A stretch of DNA of 64,000 nucleotides from JAWLAT01 sp041395325. GTDB taxonomy: Bacteria > Pseudomonadota > Gammaproteobacteria > Xanthomonadales > SZUA-5. How positions within the stretch are numbered: the stretch's first letter is position 1; each line of letters opens with the position of its first letter. The stretch spans positions 1-64,000 of the forward strand of contig JAWLAT010000002.1 in NCBI GenBank assembly GCA_041395325.1, read 5' to 3'. The notes beneath the pieces were generated by a model that saw nothing but the letters and a program-made list of their open reading frames with translations, was not told the origin of the DNA and made no database searches. The position numbers were made by a program, and so were the translations under genes. This document shows, one piece after another, positions 35,813-44,309 of the stretch.

Positions 35813-37794
35813 GTGCACCGTCGAGCGCCGCCATTCTCGGTGATGGCGCGACACTGACGCGGACCCGGATCTCCGGCACCGGTCCGGCGGGCCAGTTGCC
35901 CATCGATGCGCAAACACTGCGCGAGGCACCCAGTGGCCAGCTGTTTGGTCTGACGCAGAATGCTGGGATGGGCTGGCGGGTGGCCGAAGTGGGGCGCGAT
36001 CCCTATCTGATCGTCAGCACCCAGGGCGGCCTGCGCGATGGTGAGGGCCGGCCTGTGGCATTGGGCATGCACACGGGCCACTGGGAGATCGACCGGCTGG
36101 TGGGTGAGGCTGCGCGAACCTTCAGCGCCCACGGCAAGCTGCCCTTTGCCGTGATGTGCAGTGATCCCTGCGATGGTCGCACCCAGGGCACCGTGGGCAT
36201 GTTTGACAGCCTGCCTTATCGCAATGATGCCGCCATCGTGATGCGGCGGCTGATCCGATCGTTGCCGCAACGCCGCGGCGTACTCGGCATCGCCACCTGC
36301 GACAAGGGACTGCCGGCGATGATGCTCGCCCTGGCCGGCTGCAGCGATCTGCCCGGGGTGATCGTGCCCGGCGGGGTGACGCTGCCGGCCCGTGGCGCCG
36401 AGGACACGGCCAAGGTGCAAACGCTGGGCGCGCGCTTCGCGCACGGCCTGATCGATCTGCCCTATGCCGCCGAGATGGGCTGCAAGGCCTGTGGTTCGCC
36501 AGGCGGTGGCTGTCAGTTCCTGGGCACCGCCGCAACTTCGCAGGTGATTGCCGAGGCGTTGGGCATCGCCCTGCCGCACAGCGCGCTGGCACCGTCGGGC
36601 GAGCCGGTGTGGCTGGACCTGGCGCAACGTTCGGCGCTGGCGTTGATGGCACTGGTTGATCAGCAGCGACCACTTCGGACGATCCTCAGCCCCGCCGCCA
36701 TTCGCAATGCGCTGGTGGTGCACGCGGCCTTCGGCGGTTCCACCAATCTGCTGTTGCACGTGCCGGCCATCGCCCACGCCGCGGGTCTGGCGCGACCCCA
36801 AGTGGCGGACTGGATCGCCGCCAATCGCGCCACGCCGCGACTGGTCGATGCCCTGCCCAATGGCCCACGCCACCATCCCACCGTGCAGGTCTACATGGCC
36901 GGTGGCGTGCCCGAGGTCATGCTGCACCTGCGGCGGATGGGCCTGCTGGAGTTGGATGTCCCTACGGTCAGTGGCATGAGCCTGGGCGAGAACCTGGACT
37001 GGTGGGCCGACAGCGCCACACGCCGGCTGGCTCGTGAGCGCCTGCGTGAACTCGATGGCATCGATCCGGATCAGGTCATCATGGGGCCCGACGCGGCGCG
37101 CGCCGCGGGCATGAGCAGTGCGCTGGTCTTTCCCACCGGCAATCTGGCGCCGGCCGGATCGGTGATCAAGGCCACCGCGATCGACCCTACGGTGGTGGAC
37201 AAAGACAACGTCTATCGTCATCTGGGCCGGGCCCGGGTCTTTGCCAGCGAGCGGGCCGCGATTGCCGCGATCAAGCGGCAGGGCGAGGGCGCGCTGCAGC
37301 CCGGCGAGATCGTCGTACTGGCCGGCTGTGGCCCGATGGGCACCGGCATGGAGGAAACCTATCAGCTCACCTCCGCCCTGCGTCATCTGCCCTGGGGCAA
37401 GCAGGTGCCTGTGCTGACCGATGCGCGCTTCTCCGGTGTCTCCACCGGTGCCTGCATCGGTCATGTGGGGCCCGAGGCCTTGGCCGGTGGGCCCATCGGC
37501 AAGCTGCGCGACGGCGATCTGATTCGCATCCTGATCGACCGCAACAGTCTCGAAGGTCGGATCGACTACGTCGGCGAAGATCCCGATCTACTGCTCGATC
37601 CTGAGGCCGCAAGCGCATTGCTGGCGGCGCGGCCGATGGACGAGACGCTGTCGGCGCATGCCCGCCTGCCCGCCGACACCCGGCTATGGGCCGCGCTGCA
37701 GGAAGCCAGCGGCGGCACCTGGGGTGGCTGCGTCTACGACGTCGACGAGATCATCGCCACACTGCAGGCCGGATTGGCCGCGCGTCGCGCGTAG
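35809..37794 (+). CDS. yjhG: YjhG/YagF-type D-xylonate dehydratase (IlvD/EDD family)
   Basis: A 661-aa iron-sulfur dehydratase converting D-xylonate to 2-keto-3-deoxy-D-xylonate. The length matches YjhG/YagF. Candidate cluster ligands are C117/C121 (MCSDPCDGRTQG), C225/C228 (CKACGSPGG) and C235 (GGCQFLGTAATSQ). The C-terminal GPMGTGMEETYQLTSAL and DARFSGVSTGACIGHVGPEA segments are family-typical. It is last in the permease-led operon and is followed by a strong hairpin at 37809-37834. A C6-aldonate as alternative substrate cannot be excluded. Confidence 0.94.
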   Translation: MSAPSSAAILGDGATLTRTRISGTGPAGQLPIDAQTLREAPSGQLFGLTQNAGMGWRVAEVGRDPYLIVSTQGGLRDGEGRPVALGMHTGHWEIDRLVGEAARTFSAHGKLPFAVMCSDPCDGRTQGTVGMFDSLPYRNDAAIVMRRLIRSLPQRRGVLGIATCDKGLPAMMLALAGCSDLPGVIVPGGVTLPARGAEDTAKVQTLGARFAHGLIDLPYAAEMGCKACGSPGGGCQFLGTAATSQVIAEALGIALPHSALAPSGEPVWLDLAQRSALALMALVDQQRPLRTILSPAAIRNALVVHAAFGGSTNLLLHVPAIAHAAGLARPQVADWIAANRATPRLVDALPNGPRHHPTVQVYMAGGVPEVMLHLRRMGLLELDVPTVSGMSLGENLDWWADSATRRLARERLRELDGIDPDQVIMGPDAARAAGMSSALVFPTGNLAPAGSVIKATAIDPTVVDKDNVYRHLGRARVFASERAAIAAIKRQGEGALQPGEIVVLAGCGPMGTGMEETYQLTSALRHLPWGKQVPVLTDARFSGVSTGACIGHVGPEALAGGPIGKLRDGDLIRILIDRNSLEGRIDYVGEDPDLLLDPEAASALLAARPMDETLSAHARLPADTRLWAALQEASGGTWGGCVYDVDEIIATLQAGLAARRA

Positions 37795-37808
37795 CCGGCC
37801 TGGAAACG

Positions 37809-37834
37809 GGAGCGCGCCTCGGCCGGCGCGCTCC
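37809..37834. terminator. Bidirectional hairpin between convergent operons
   Basis: A perfect 10-bp inverted repeat GGAGCGCGCC / GGCGCGCTCC with a six-base loop. It is centred in the 53-bp gap between the yjhG stop and the stop of the convergent GH3 gene. No T-run follows on either strand, so it is terminator-like by position and stability only. Confidence 0.7.
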
Positions 37835-37847
37835 GTTGGCACGACCA

Positions 37848-40430
37848 CTATTGCGTCGGGCAGGCCAGCAACTGGTCATGGTCGGTCGCCGCTCGGACAT
37901 CGGCCAGGGCGATCTGCACACCAGCGCTGGCCTGCAGCGCGAAGGGCACGTCCAGCGCCGCCGTATCGGCACCGGCCGTGCGCAGGCACTTCAGCGGTAT
38001 GCCGATGCGGGTCCAGGCGCCCTGATCCAGCGCAGACAACGTCGCGGTCAGTGGCAATGTGACCACCTGCGTTCCACCGCTGCGGGCCTGCAGATCGACG
38101 CTGGCGTCGGCGGGTAACGCATCGACGCGCAGGGTCACGACCAGCAGCACATCACCGTTGGTTTCGCGATCCAGGTCGAGTGGTTGCTGACTGAGCAATG
38201 CCATCCGCGCCGCACCCTGCCAGACCAGCAGTCGGGCCCCTTCCTGCTTCTCGTGATCAATGCTGCTTAGGCTCAGTGTGCCATCGGCGGTGCTGGCCTG
38301 CGGCGCAGAGACCACCACGGCCTGCTCGTCGGCACCTAGCAACAGCAACTGCAGGCCGACGGCCGGCGCACCGGCAACCAGGAACTGATTGGCGCCGCTG
38401 CCGGCATCGGTCAGTCCGGAGTCTTCCGACAACGCCGCCAGGGCACCATCGTCGGCATAGCTGAGGCCGAAGCCATAGGCGAACTGCGGGTCATAGTCCG
38501 ACTGGCCTACGTTGAGCGGTGACTGGTCGGCACGCCGTGGCCAGGAATAGCTGAGCTTGCCCTTGAAGTCGTGCTGCACGGCACCGTCGCGGTTGCGCAG
38601 CAGCACATCGGCCACACCGCCGCCCTCCGATCCGGGCAACCAGGCGGCGACGAAGGCCTGTGCAGCATTGATTTCGCGATTGACCCACAGCGGCCGACCA
38701 CTCAGGAACACGGCGACCGTCGGGATACCCTGTTCGCTCAGCGAGCGCAGCAGTTGCAGATCGTGGTCGTCGCCTGGGCGATAGGCGAGGTTGGGCAGAT
38801 CGCCCTGGAATTCGGCATAGGGGTTCTCGCCGAAGACCACGATGGCGGCATCAGGCTTCTGCTTGAACTGTCCGTCGACGGCCAGTTCGGCCTCGCCGCC
38901 GGCCGCTTCGATCTGATCGCGCAGGCCTTCCCAGATGGAATCGGCGTTCGGGTAGTCGGCGCGGGTGGTGCCGCTGCCTTGCCAGGTCAGCGTCCAGCCG
39001 CCGGACTGCTTGGACAGATCATGCGCACCGTCGCCAGCAACCAGAATGCGGCCGCGTGGATCCAGCGGCAGCAGGCCCGCGGCGTTCTTCAGCAGCACCA
39101 GCGACTCGCGCACGGCCTGGCGGGCTACCGCACGGTGCTCGGCCGATCCGAGTAGCTCGAACTGACCGCCCAGCGCGCGCTCGGACGGGCGGGGCGCCTC
39201 GAACAGACCCAAACGGAACTTGACCCGCAGAATCCGGCGCACCGCATCGTCCAGCCGATCCAGCGGCAGCCGGCCCTCCCGCGCGTGGGCCAGGGTGCTC
39301 TCGTAGAGCCCCTTCCAGCTGTCCGGCGCCATGGCCAGATCCAATCCGGCGGTGTAGGTGGCCAGACAATCGGTGGGCGTGCAGCCCGCCACCTGGCCAT
39401 GGCCGTTCCAGTCGCCGACGACGAATCCACCAAAGTTCATCCGACCCTTGAGGACGTCGGTCAGCAGGGCCCGATGACCATGCATCTTGGTGCCGTGATA
39501 GCTGTTGTAGGAGGCCATCACCGCCTGTGCACCGGCCTCGATGGCCGTGATGTAGCCAGCGGCATGGATGTCTCGCAGATCGGCCTCGCTGGCGATGTTG
39601 TCACCCTGATCGCGGCCCCCTTGAGTTCCACCATCGCCCAGGTAGTGCTTGACCGAGGTCATCACGTGTCGCTCGTCCAGAAACTCGGGCGAGCCGGGCA
39701 TGCCCTGCAGGCCTTCGACCATGGCCGGCGCGAATACCCTGACCACTTCGGGATGCTCGGCATAGCCCTCGTAGGTGCGTCCCCAGCGATCGTCCTGAGG
39801 CACGGCCACCGTCGGCGCAAAGGTCCATTCCATGCCGGTCGTTCGCGTCTCGATCGCGGTGATGCGGCCGATCTGTCGGATCAGTTCGACATTGCGGGTC
39901 GCACCCAAGCCCACGTTGTGCGGAAACAGGGTCGCGCCGACGATATTGCTTTGACCGTGCACCGCATCAATGCCAAACAGCACCGGGATGGCCTTGCGAC
40001 CGTCACTGCTGTCCATCGATTCGGCCCAGAAGGCATCGGCCAGCGCCAGCCACTCCGCTGGCGTGGCGTTGTAGCGACCGCCCGGATCGGAGTTGCCGCC
40101 GGCCAGGATCGAGCCCAACCGATAGGTGCGCAGATCCTCCGGCGTCAGGCTGGCGATGTCGCCCTGGATGATCTGTCCGACCTTTTCCTCCAGCGTCAGA
40201 CTGGCCAGCACGGCATCTACACGTGCCTCCAGTTCTGCATCGACTGGCATGGGCCAATTCGGCTGCGGCCATTGGTTGGGATCGATGTCACCCGGTCCGC
40301 GATTTGCGCTGGCAGCGGGTGTGGATTGCGGTTCCGGCGACGGCGGGGAACAACCACCTAGGAGGCTCAGCAGGAGTGCGGCAAGCAAGCCTTGCCGGGC
40401 GAGCCTGGGCGTGATTCGTGTACGACGCAT
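37848..40430 (-). CDS. GH3 exo-beta-glucosidase (ExoP-like) lipoprotein
   Basis: An 860-aa enzyme with a lipoprotein signal (LLSLLGGCSPP). The GH3 barrel contains KHYLGDGGTQGGRD and the nucleophile D340 in FVVGDWNGHGQ. The second domain includes SGRPLWVNREINAAQAFVAA and GKLSYSWPRRADQ. About 190 extra C-terminal residues with beta-sandwich character match the marine ExoP/cellodextrinase type rather than short GH3 enzymes. The ATG at 40430 is preceded by GGGGAAGG. A cello-oligosaccharide or beta-glucan substrate is more likely than xylan. Divergent from the TonB receptor across a 461-bp regulatory gap. Confidence 0.9.
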   Translation of the reverse strand: MRRTRITPRLARQGLLAALLLSLLGGCSPPSPEPQSTPAASANRGPGDIDPNQWPQPNWPMPVDAELEARVDAVLASLTLEEKVGQIIQGDIASLTPEDLRTYRLGSILAGGNSDPGGRYNATPAEWLALADAFWAESMDSSDGRKAIPVLFGIDAVHGQSNIVGATLFPHNVGLGATRNVELIRQIGRITAIETRTTGMEWTFAPTVAVPQDDRWGRTYEGYAEHPEVVRVFAPAMVEGLQGMPGSPEFLDERHVMTSVKHYLGDGGTQGGRDQGDNIASEADLRDIHAAGYITAIEAGAQAVMASYNSYHGTKMHGHRALLTDVLKGRMNFGGFVVGDWNGHGQVAGCTPTDCLATYTAGLDLAMAPDSWKGLYESTLAHAREGRLPLDRLDDAVRRILRVKFRLGLFEAPRPSERALGGQFELLGSAEHRAVARQAVRESLVLLKNAAGLLPLDPRGRILVAGDGAHDLSKQSGGWTLTWQGSGTTRADYPNADSIWEGLRDQIEAAGGEAELAVDGQFKQKPDAAIVVFGENPYAEFQGDLPNLAYRPGDDHDLQLLRSLSEQGIPTVAVFLSGRPLWVNREINAAQAFVAAWLPGSEGGGVADVLLRNRDGAVQHDFKGKLSYSWPRRADQSPLNVGQSDYDPQFAYGFGLSYADDGALAALSEDSGLTDAGSGANQFLVAGAPAVGLQLLLLGADEQAVVVSAPQASTADGTLSLSSIDHEKQEGARLLVWQGAARMALLSQQPLDLDRETNGDVLLVVTLRVDALPADASVDLQARSGGTQVVTLPLTATLSALDQGAWTRIGIPLKCLRTAGADTAALDVPFALQASAGVQIALADVRAATDHDQLLACPTQ

Positions 40431-40509
40431 GTGGCCTTCCCCTTGTTGGTCGGTTGGCGCGGAACACCCTTCAGCCGGAAGCGCATCCTTGCGCGAGGGG
40501 CCTCCGAAG

Positions 40510-40523
40510 TGGGAGCGCTTGGG
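40510..40523. promoter_or_regulatory. Possible second LacI-type operator upstream of GH3 glucosidase
   Basis: TGGGAGCGCTTGGG matches ten of the 14 bases of the cellobiose-regulator box TGGGAGCGCTCCCA known from CebR-type repressors, but its right half is degenerate. It lies 80 bases before the GH3 start. Tentative. Confidence 0.35.
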
Positions 40524-40740
40524 TAGAACAAAGCGAAACCGATTAATACCCGGATTCAAAGCGGGCGAAAAATGCACTCGTGAAAATTTTGTTGTCGGTC
40601 AGGTTGCACGGTGTCAAATCGGTCATTTCTCATAAAGTCAATGACTTGAGTGCATTCTGCCGCAAAAATGACAGCGTTGCCATGCTGCGGTGCACGATGA
40701 CTTGCCCGGCGGCCGGTGTCATCTTCCGGCCCAGCGCAAA

Positions 40741-40754
40741 TGATAGCGCTATCA
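40741..40754. promoter_or_regulatory. XylR operator upstream of the TonB receptor
   Basis: TGATAGCGCTATCA, a perfect 14-bp palindrome with the same core as the xyl-boxes at 13954 and 31990. It lies 137 bases before the receptor ATG and ties receptor expression to the xylan island. Confidence 0.82.
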
Positions 40755-40891
40755 ATCAGACATTTGTGGGGGGCACAGATGCACGTTCACGGAACTTGGA
40801 AGCGCGATTCGGTCGCCCGGGGGGGTAGCTCGATCGCCATCGATTTTGGGCTGAATGTCGACGTTGGGGTCGGCGAACTGAGGGTGCCGCA

Positions 40892-43800
40892 ATGAATCGG
40901 AACAGGAGTCGCTTCAAATCCAAAGCCATGTTCACCTTTGTCGGTGGCGTGCTGCTGATCAACCCGGCGTTTGCCCAGAGCAACCAGGACAATGATTCCG
41001 AGGAAGCTCGCACGCTGGACGCGATGGTGGTGTCGGGACTGCGCAACAGTCTTGAGCAATCGATGAACACCAAGCGCGATTCGGCCGGTGTGGTCGATGC
41101 CATCAGCGCCGAAGACATCGGCAAGTTCCCGGACACGAATCTGGCCGAGTCACTGCAGCGCATCACCGGTATCTCGATCGAGCGCCGCGATGGCGAAGGT
41201 GCGCAGGTCACAGCGCGCGGCTTTGGCCCGCAGTTCAACCTGGTTACCCTCAACGGACGGCAGATTCCGGGCGCGGATGGTTTCTCCAATGGTGACTCGG
41301 TCACCGGCGGCCAGGGCGCGGGTACGCGCGCGTTCAATTTCGCTCAGCTGGCTTCCGAAGCCGTCTCTGCAGTCGAGGTCTACAAGACCGGGCGCGCCGA
41401 TGTACCCAGCGGCGGTATTGGCGCCACGATCGACATCCAGACCGATCGCCCCCTGTATCACGAGCCCGGCATCCGGGCGAATTTCGGCCTGAAGGGCCTC
41501 TATGACGACTCTGCGCCCTTCGAGAACGACATCACGCCGGAAGCCTCGGGCATCTTCAGCTATACCTCCGATGACAAGCTGTGGGGCGTGAGCCTGACGG
41601 CCAGCTATCAGGAGCGTCACGGCGGTTCGGTGCAGGCCACCGAGAACGCCTGGAACATCCAGGAGTGGACAGGTACCAGCTCGGCACTGCGACCCGGTGC
41701 GACGGTCATCAATCCGCCGCAGATCGGCCAGCTCTACGGCATGCCGAATGACATTCGCTATGCCTTCTCCGACTTCGAACGCGAGCGCATCAATGCGCAG
41801 GGCGTGTTGCAGTTTGCCCCCAGCGACAGCCTGACGCTGACCCTGGACTACACCTACGCCACCAACGAGATCGCCGAGGATCGTGGCGAGCAAACCATGT
41901 GGCTGCAACGCAGCAACAGCTTCACCCACCTGGAGTTCGATACCGGGCAGGCGGTGGCGACGCCGGTCTATCTGCGCGACATCGTGGGTGGCAAGGACTT
42001 TGGTTTCGAACAGCAGCGCAACGAGCAGAAGTACAACCTGAAGTCACTGGGCTTCAACGCCGAGTGGCAGGTCACCGATGCCTTCAGCCTGAGCTTCGAT
42101 GCGCATGACTCGAAGACCGCCAGTCTGCCCAATGACCCACTGACCGGGGGCAGTGCCACCTTCTTCAGCTTCGCCGGCACCAACTGTGTGACCGAGAATC
42201 CGTTCACGCCGCAGGCGACGGGTTCCTGTCCCGGTGGCTGGGCGCAGGAGTTCTTCTTCAACACCGGTCTGCCGATCGCTTCGCGCACCTTTTATCCGAC
42301 CGTCGGTGATGCCGTGGCGGATGTCGGTGGCGTGTTCAATCCGGATTTCGGACCGGATGATCTGGCCTCGCAGATCATGCGCATCTGGTACACGCGCCAG
42401 GACACCGAGATCAAACAGGGCCGCATCGACGGCAAATTTGAATTCGACGAGGGTCGCTTCACCTTCGGTGTGGATTCTTCGCGCGTCACCGCCCGCCGTC
42501 GGGACAGCAGTGGCCAGGCGACTCTGGGCAACTGGAGTGCGGCCGATGCCGGTCTGGTTCCGGGCATGGTGCAGTTGCTCGAGCCCTTCAATCTGGCCGG
42601 GTTGTTTGACGACTTCAACACCGCTGGCGTCCCGACCAGCGCCTGGCGTGGCCAGGCCAGCGTGCTGGCGCAGTGGGCCGTCACCAGTGGGGCGGTGCAC
42701 CCGCAGACGGGCGCTTCCTATGGCAACTGGGACGATCCCAGCATGCCCGACGGCGTGCTGCGTTACGACCCGCAGCTGAACAACGACAACCGGATCGAGG
42801 AAGACACCCAGTCGGCCTATTTCCAGCTGGACTACCAGGGTGAGCTGGGTGGCATGACCACCTATACCCGGGTGGGCCTGCGCTACGAGAAGACCGACAT
42901 CGAGTCGACCTCGTCGATTGCCGTGCCCGATGCCATCGTCTGGCAGGCGAACAACGACTTCTTCATCCAGCGCTCGGCCGAGCTGCAGCCCTTCAGCGAG
43001 GAATCCAGTTACAGCTATCTGCTGCCTAATCTGGACTTCGCCATCGATCTGCGCGACGACCTGAAGGCCCGTGCCTCGTTCAGCAAGACGATTGCCCGTG
43101 CGCCCTATGGGAATCTCTATGCCGGTCCGACGCCGAACAACCCGACTGGCTCGATCCTGATCGACCCCAGCACGCGGGCTTCGGGCAATGCCCAGAATCC
43201 GTCGCTGGAGCCATTGGAGTCGGACAATCTGGATCTGGCGCTGGAGTGGTATTTCGCCGATTCCAGCTTTGTTTCGGTGACCTATTGGGACAAGCGCGTC
43301 GACAACTTCGTCGGATCAGCCGTGTCGCGTGAGTCGCTCTATGGATTGCGCGATCCGACGGCAGGTCCGGATGCGCAGGAAGCGCTGGCCTTCCTGCTCA
43401 GTGACCAGTGTCGGGCACAGGTGGGTGCCGCCGGCAACGATCTGGAGGCGGCCTGCTCGGCCAACGACACCGCCTTGTTCACCGCGCTGGCGCTGCTGCG
43501 CAACGGCCCGGCCACCGGTGGCCTGGGCGCCTATGACGGCAGTTCGTCGCAGATCCTGTCGATGGAGAACACCTACGATCTGGTCGGCGAGGCCGACGAT
43601 CCGTTCTACATGTTCGACATCAACCGTCCGGTCAACCAGAACAAGGCCAAGATTCGCGGCTGGGAAATCGGCGGGCAGTACTTCTTCGGTGACTCCGGCT
43701 TCGGCATCTTTGCCAACTACACGATCGTCGACGGCGACATCAGCTTCGACAACACGGTGCTCGATCGTGATCAGTTCGCGTTGCTGGGTCTGAGCGACAC

Positions 43801-44104
43801 CGCCAACGCGGTACTGATGTACGAAAAATACGGCTGGTCGGTGCGTCTAGCCTACAACTGGCGCGACGAGTATCTGATTGCGACGAACCAGAACGGATCC
43901 AATCGCAATCCCTTCTATGTGGAGGAATACGAGCAGTGGGATATGAGCGTGAACTACCGCTACAACGACAACCTGTCGTTTGGTTTTGAGGCGCTCAACC
44001 TGACTGGCGAAGATGTGCGCTGGCATGGCCGCTCGCCGTTGCAGGTGGTGCGTCTGATCGATCAGAGCCCACGTTACCTGTTGGGGGTGCGCTACACCTT
44101 CTGA
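40892..44104 (+). CDS. TonB-dependent receptor, probable xylo-oligosaccharide transporter
   Basis: A 1070-aa outer-membrane receptor. It has a signal peptide to about residue 29 (PAFAQS), a TonB-box-like LDAMVVSG, a plug domain (about 45-170) with RITGISIERRDGEGAQVTARG and ALVTLNGRQIPG-like sequence, then a large beta-barrel ending in the C-terminal aromatic signature VRYTF. The family is the carbohydrate-type receptor common in Xanthomonadales and Caulobacterales. The xyl-box upstream suggests xylan-derived oligosaccharides as substrate. The following SapC, cupin, halogenase and DUF6445 genes form a recurrent receptor-linked set. Substrate is inferred. Confidence 0.93.
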   Translation: MNRNRSRFKSKAMFTFVGGVLLINPAFAQSNQDNDSEEARTLDAMVVSGLRNSLEQSMNTKRDSAGVVDAISAEDIGKFPDTNLAESLQRITGISIERRDGEGAQVTARGFGPQFNLVTLNGRQIPGADGFSNGDSVTGGQGAGTRAFNFAQLASEAVSAVEVYKTGRADVPSGGIGATIDIQTDRPLYHEPGIRANFGLKGLYDDSAPFENDITPEASGIFSYTSDDKLWGVSLTASYQERHGGSVQATENAWNIQEWTGTSSALRPGATVINPPQIGQLYGMPNDIRYAFSDFERERINAQGVLQFAPSDSLTLTLDYTYATNEIAEDRGEQTMWLQRSNSFTHLEFDTGQAVATPVYLRDIVGGKDFGFEQQRNEQKYNLKSLGFNAEWQVTDAFSLSFDAHDSKTASLPNDPLTGGSATFFSFAGTNCVTENPFTPQATGSCPGGWAQEFFFNTGLPIASRTFYPTVGDAVADVGGVFNPDFGPDDLASQIMRIWYTRQDTEIKQGRIDGKFEFDEGRFTFGVDSSRVTARRRDSSGQATLGNWSAADAGLVPGMVQLLEPFNLAGLFDDFNTAGVPTSAWRGQASVLAQWAVTSGAVHPQTGASYGNWDDPSMPDGVLRYDPQLNNDNRIEEDTQSAYFQLDYQGELGGMTTYTRVGLRYEKTDIESTSSIAVPDAIVWQANNDFFIQRSAELQPFSEESSYSYLLPNLDFAIDLRDDLKARASFSKTIARAPYGNLYAGPTPNNPTGSILIDPSTRASGNAQNPSLEPLESDNLDLALEWYFADSSFVSVTYWDKRVDNFVGSAVSRESLYGLRDPTAGPDAQEALAFLLSDQCRAQVGAAGNDLEAACSANDTALFTALALLRNGPATGGLGAYDGSSSQILSMENTYDLVGEADDPFYMFDINRPVNQNKAKIRGWEIGGQYFFGDSGFGIFANYTIVDGDISFDNTVLDRDQFALLGLSDTANAVLMYEKYGWSVRLAYNWRDEYLIATNQNGSNRNPFYVEEYEQWDMSVNYRYNDNLSFGFEALNLTGEDVRWHGRSPLQVVRLIDQSPRYLLGVRYTF

Positions 44105-44133
44105 TCCCCCGGAAGGTGCTGCGGGCCGGAGCG

Positions 44134-44170
44134 CCCGGGTGGTCGCCGTGCCCCAGCGACGCCACCCGGG
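44134..44170. terminator. Hairpin after TonB receptor (first of two)
   Basis: A perfect 9-bp inverted repeat CCCGGGTGG / CCACCCGGG with a 19-base loop, 30 bases after the receptor stop. No T-run follows. It may attenuate expression of the SapC-halogenase genes relative to the receptor. Confidence 0.5.
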
Positions 44171-44199
44171 TCGGCCTGACCGAAGCGCGTTTGCCCATC

Positions 44200-44231
44200 G
44201 CGGCCGCTGCCAGACCCCGGGCAGCGGCCGC
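44200..44231. terminator. Strong GC hairpin between TonB receptor and SapC genes
   Basis: A perfect 12-bp inverted repeat GCGGCCGCTGCC / GGCAGCGGCCGC with an eight-base loop, followed by TCTT. Very stable. It could be a partial terminator or an mRNA-stabilising 3' structure protecting the abundant receptor transcript. Confidence 0.65.
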
Positions 44232-44309
44232 TCTTGCATCTGCCATTGCGGCTGTGGAATGTTCAACAGAACGACCGGAATCCACGTCCGCTGCCAACCA
44301 GGACTGTCG

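Larger units (their letters stand above)
40431..40891. other. Divergent regulatory gap between GH3 glucosidase and TonB receptor
   Basis: No convincing gene. The middle part (about 40530-40680) is notably AT-richer than its surroundings. The region holds two LacI-type operator candidates, at 40510-40523 on the glucosidase side and 40741-40754 on the receptor side. GAGGGTG lies about ten bases before the receptor ATG. A small reading frame at 40580-40828 spans the operator and has no protein-like features. Confidence 0.7.

Noticed and set aside
35689..37464. 591-codon minus-strand open frame opposite yjhG
   Set aside because: Mirror of the dehydratase codons; no motif or signal.
40580..40828. 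82-codon frame in the receptor/glucosidase gap
   Set aside because: Spans the xyl-box, no ribosome site, mixed composition without conserved features.
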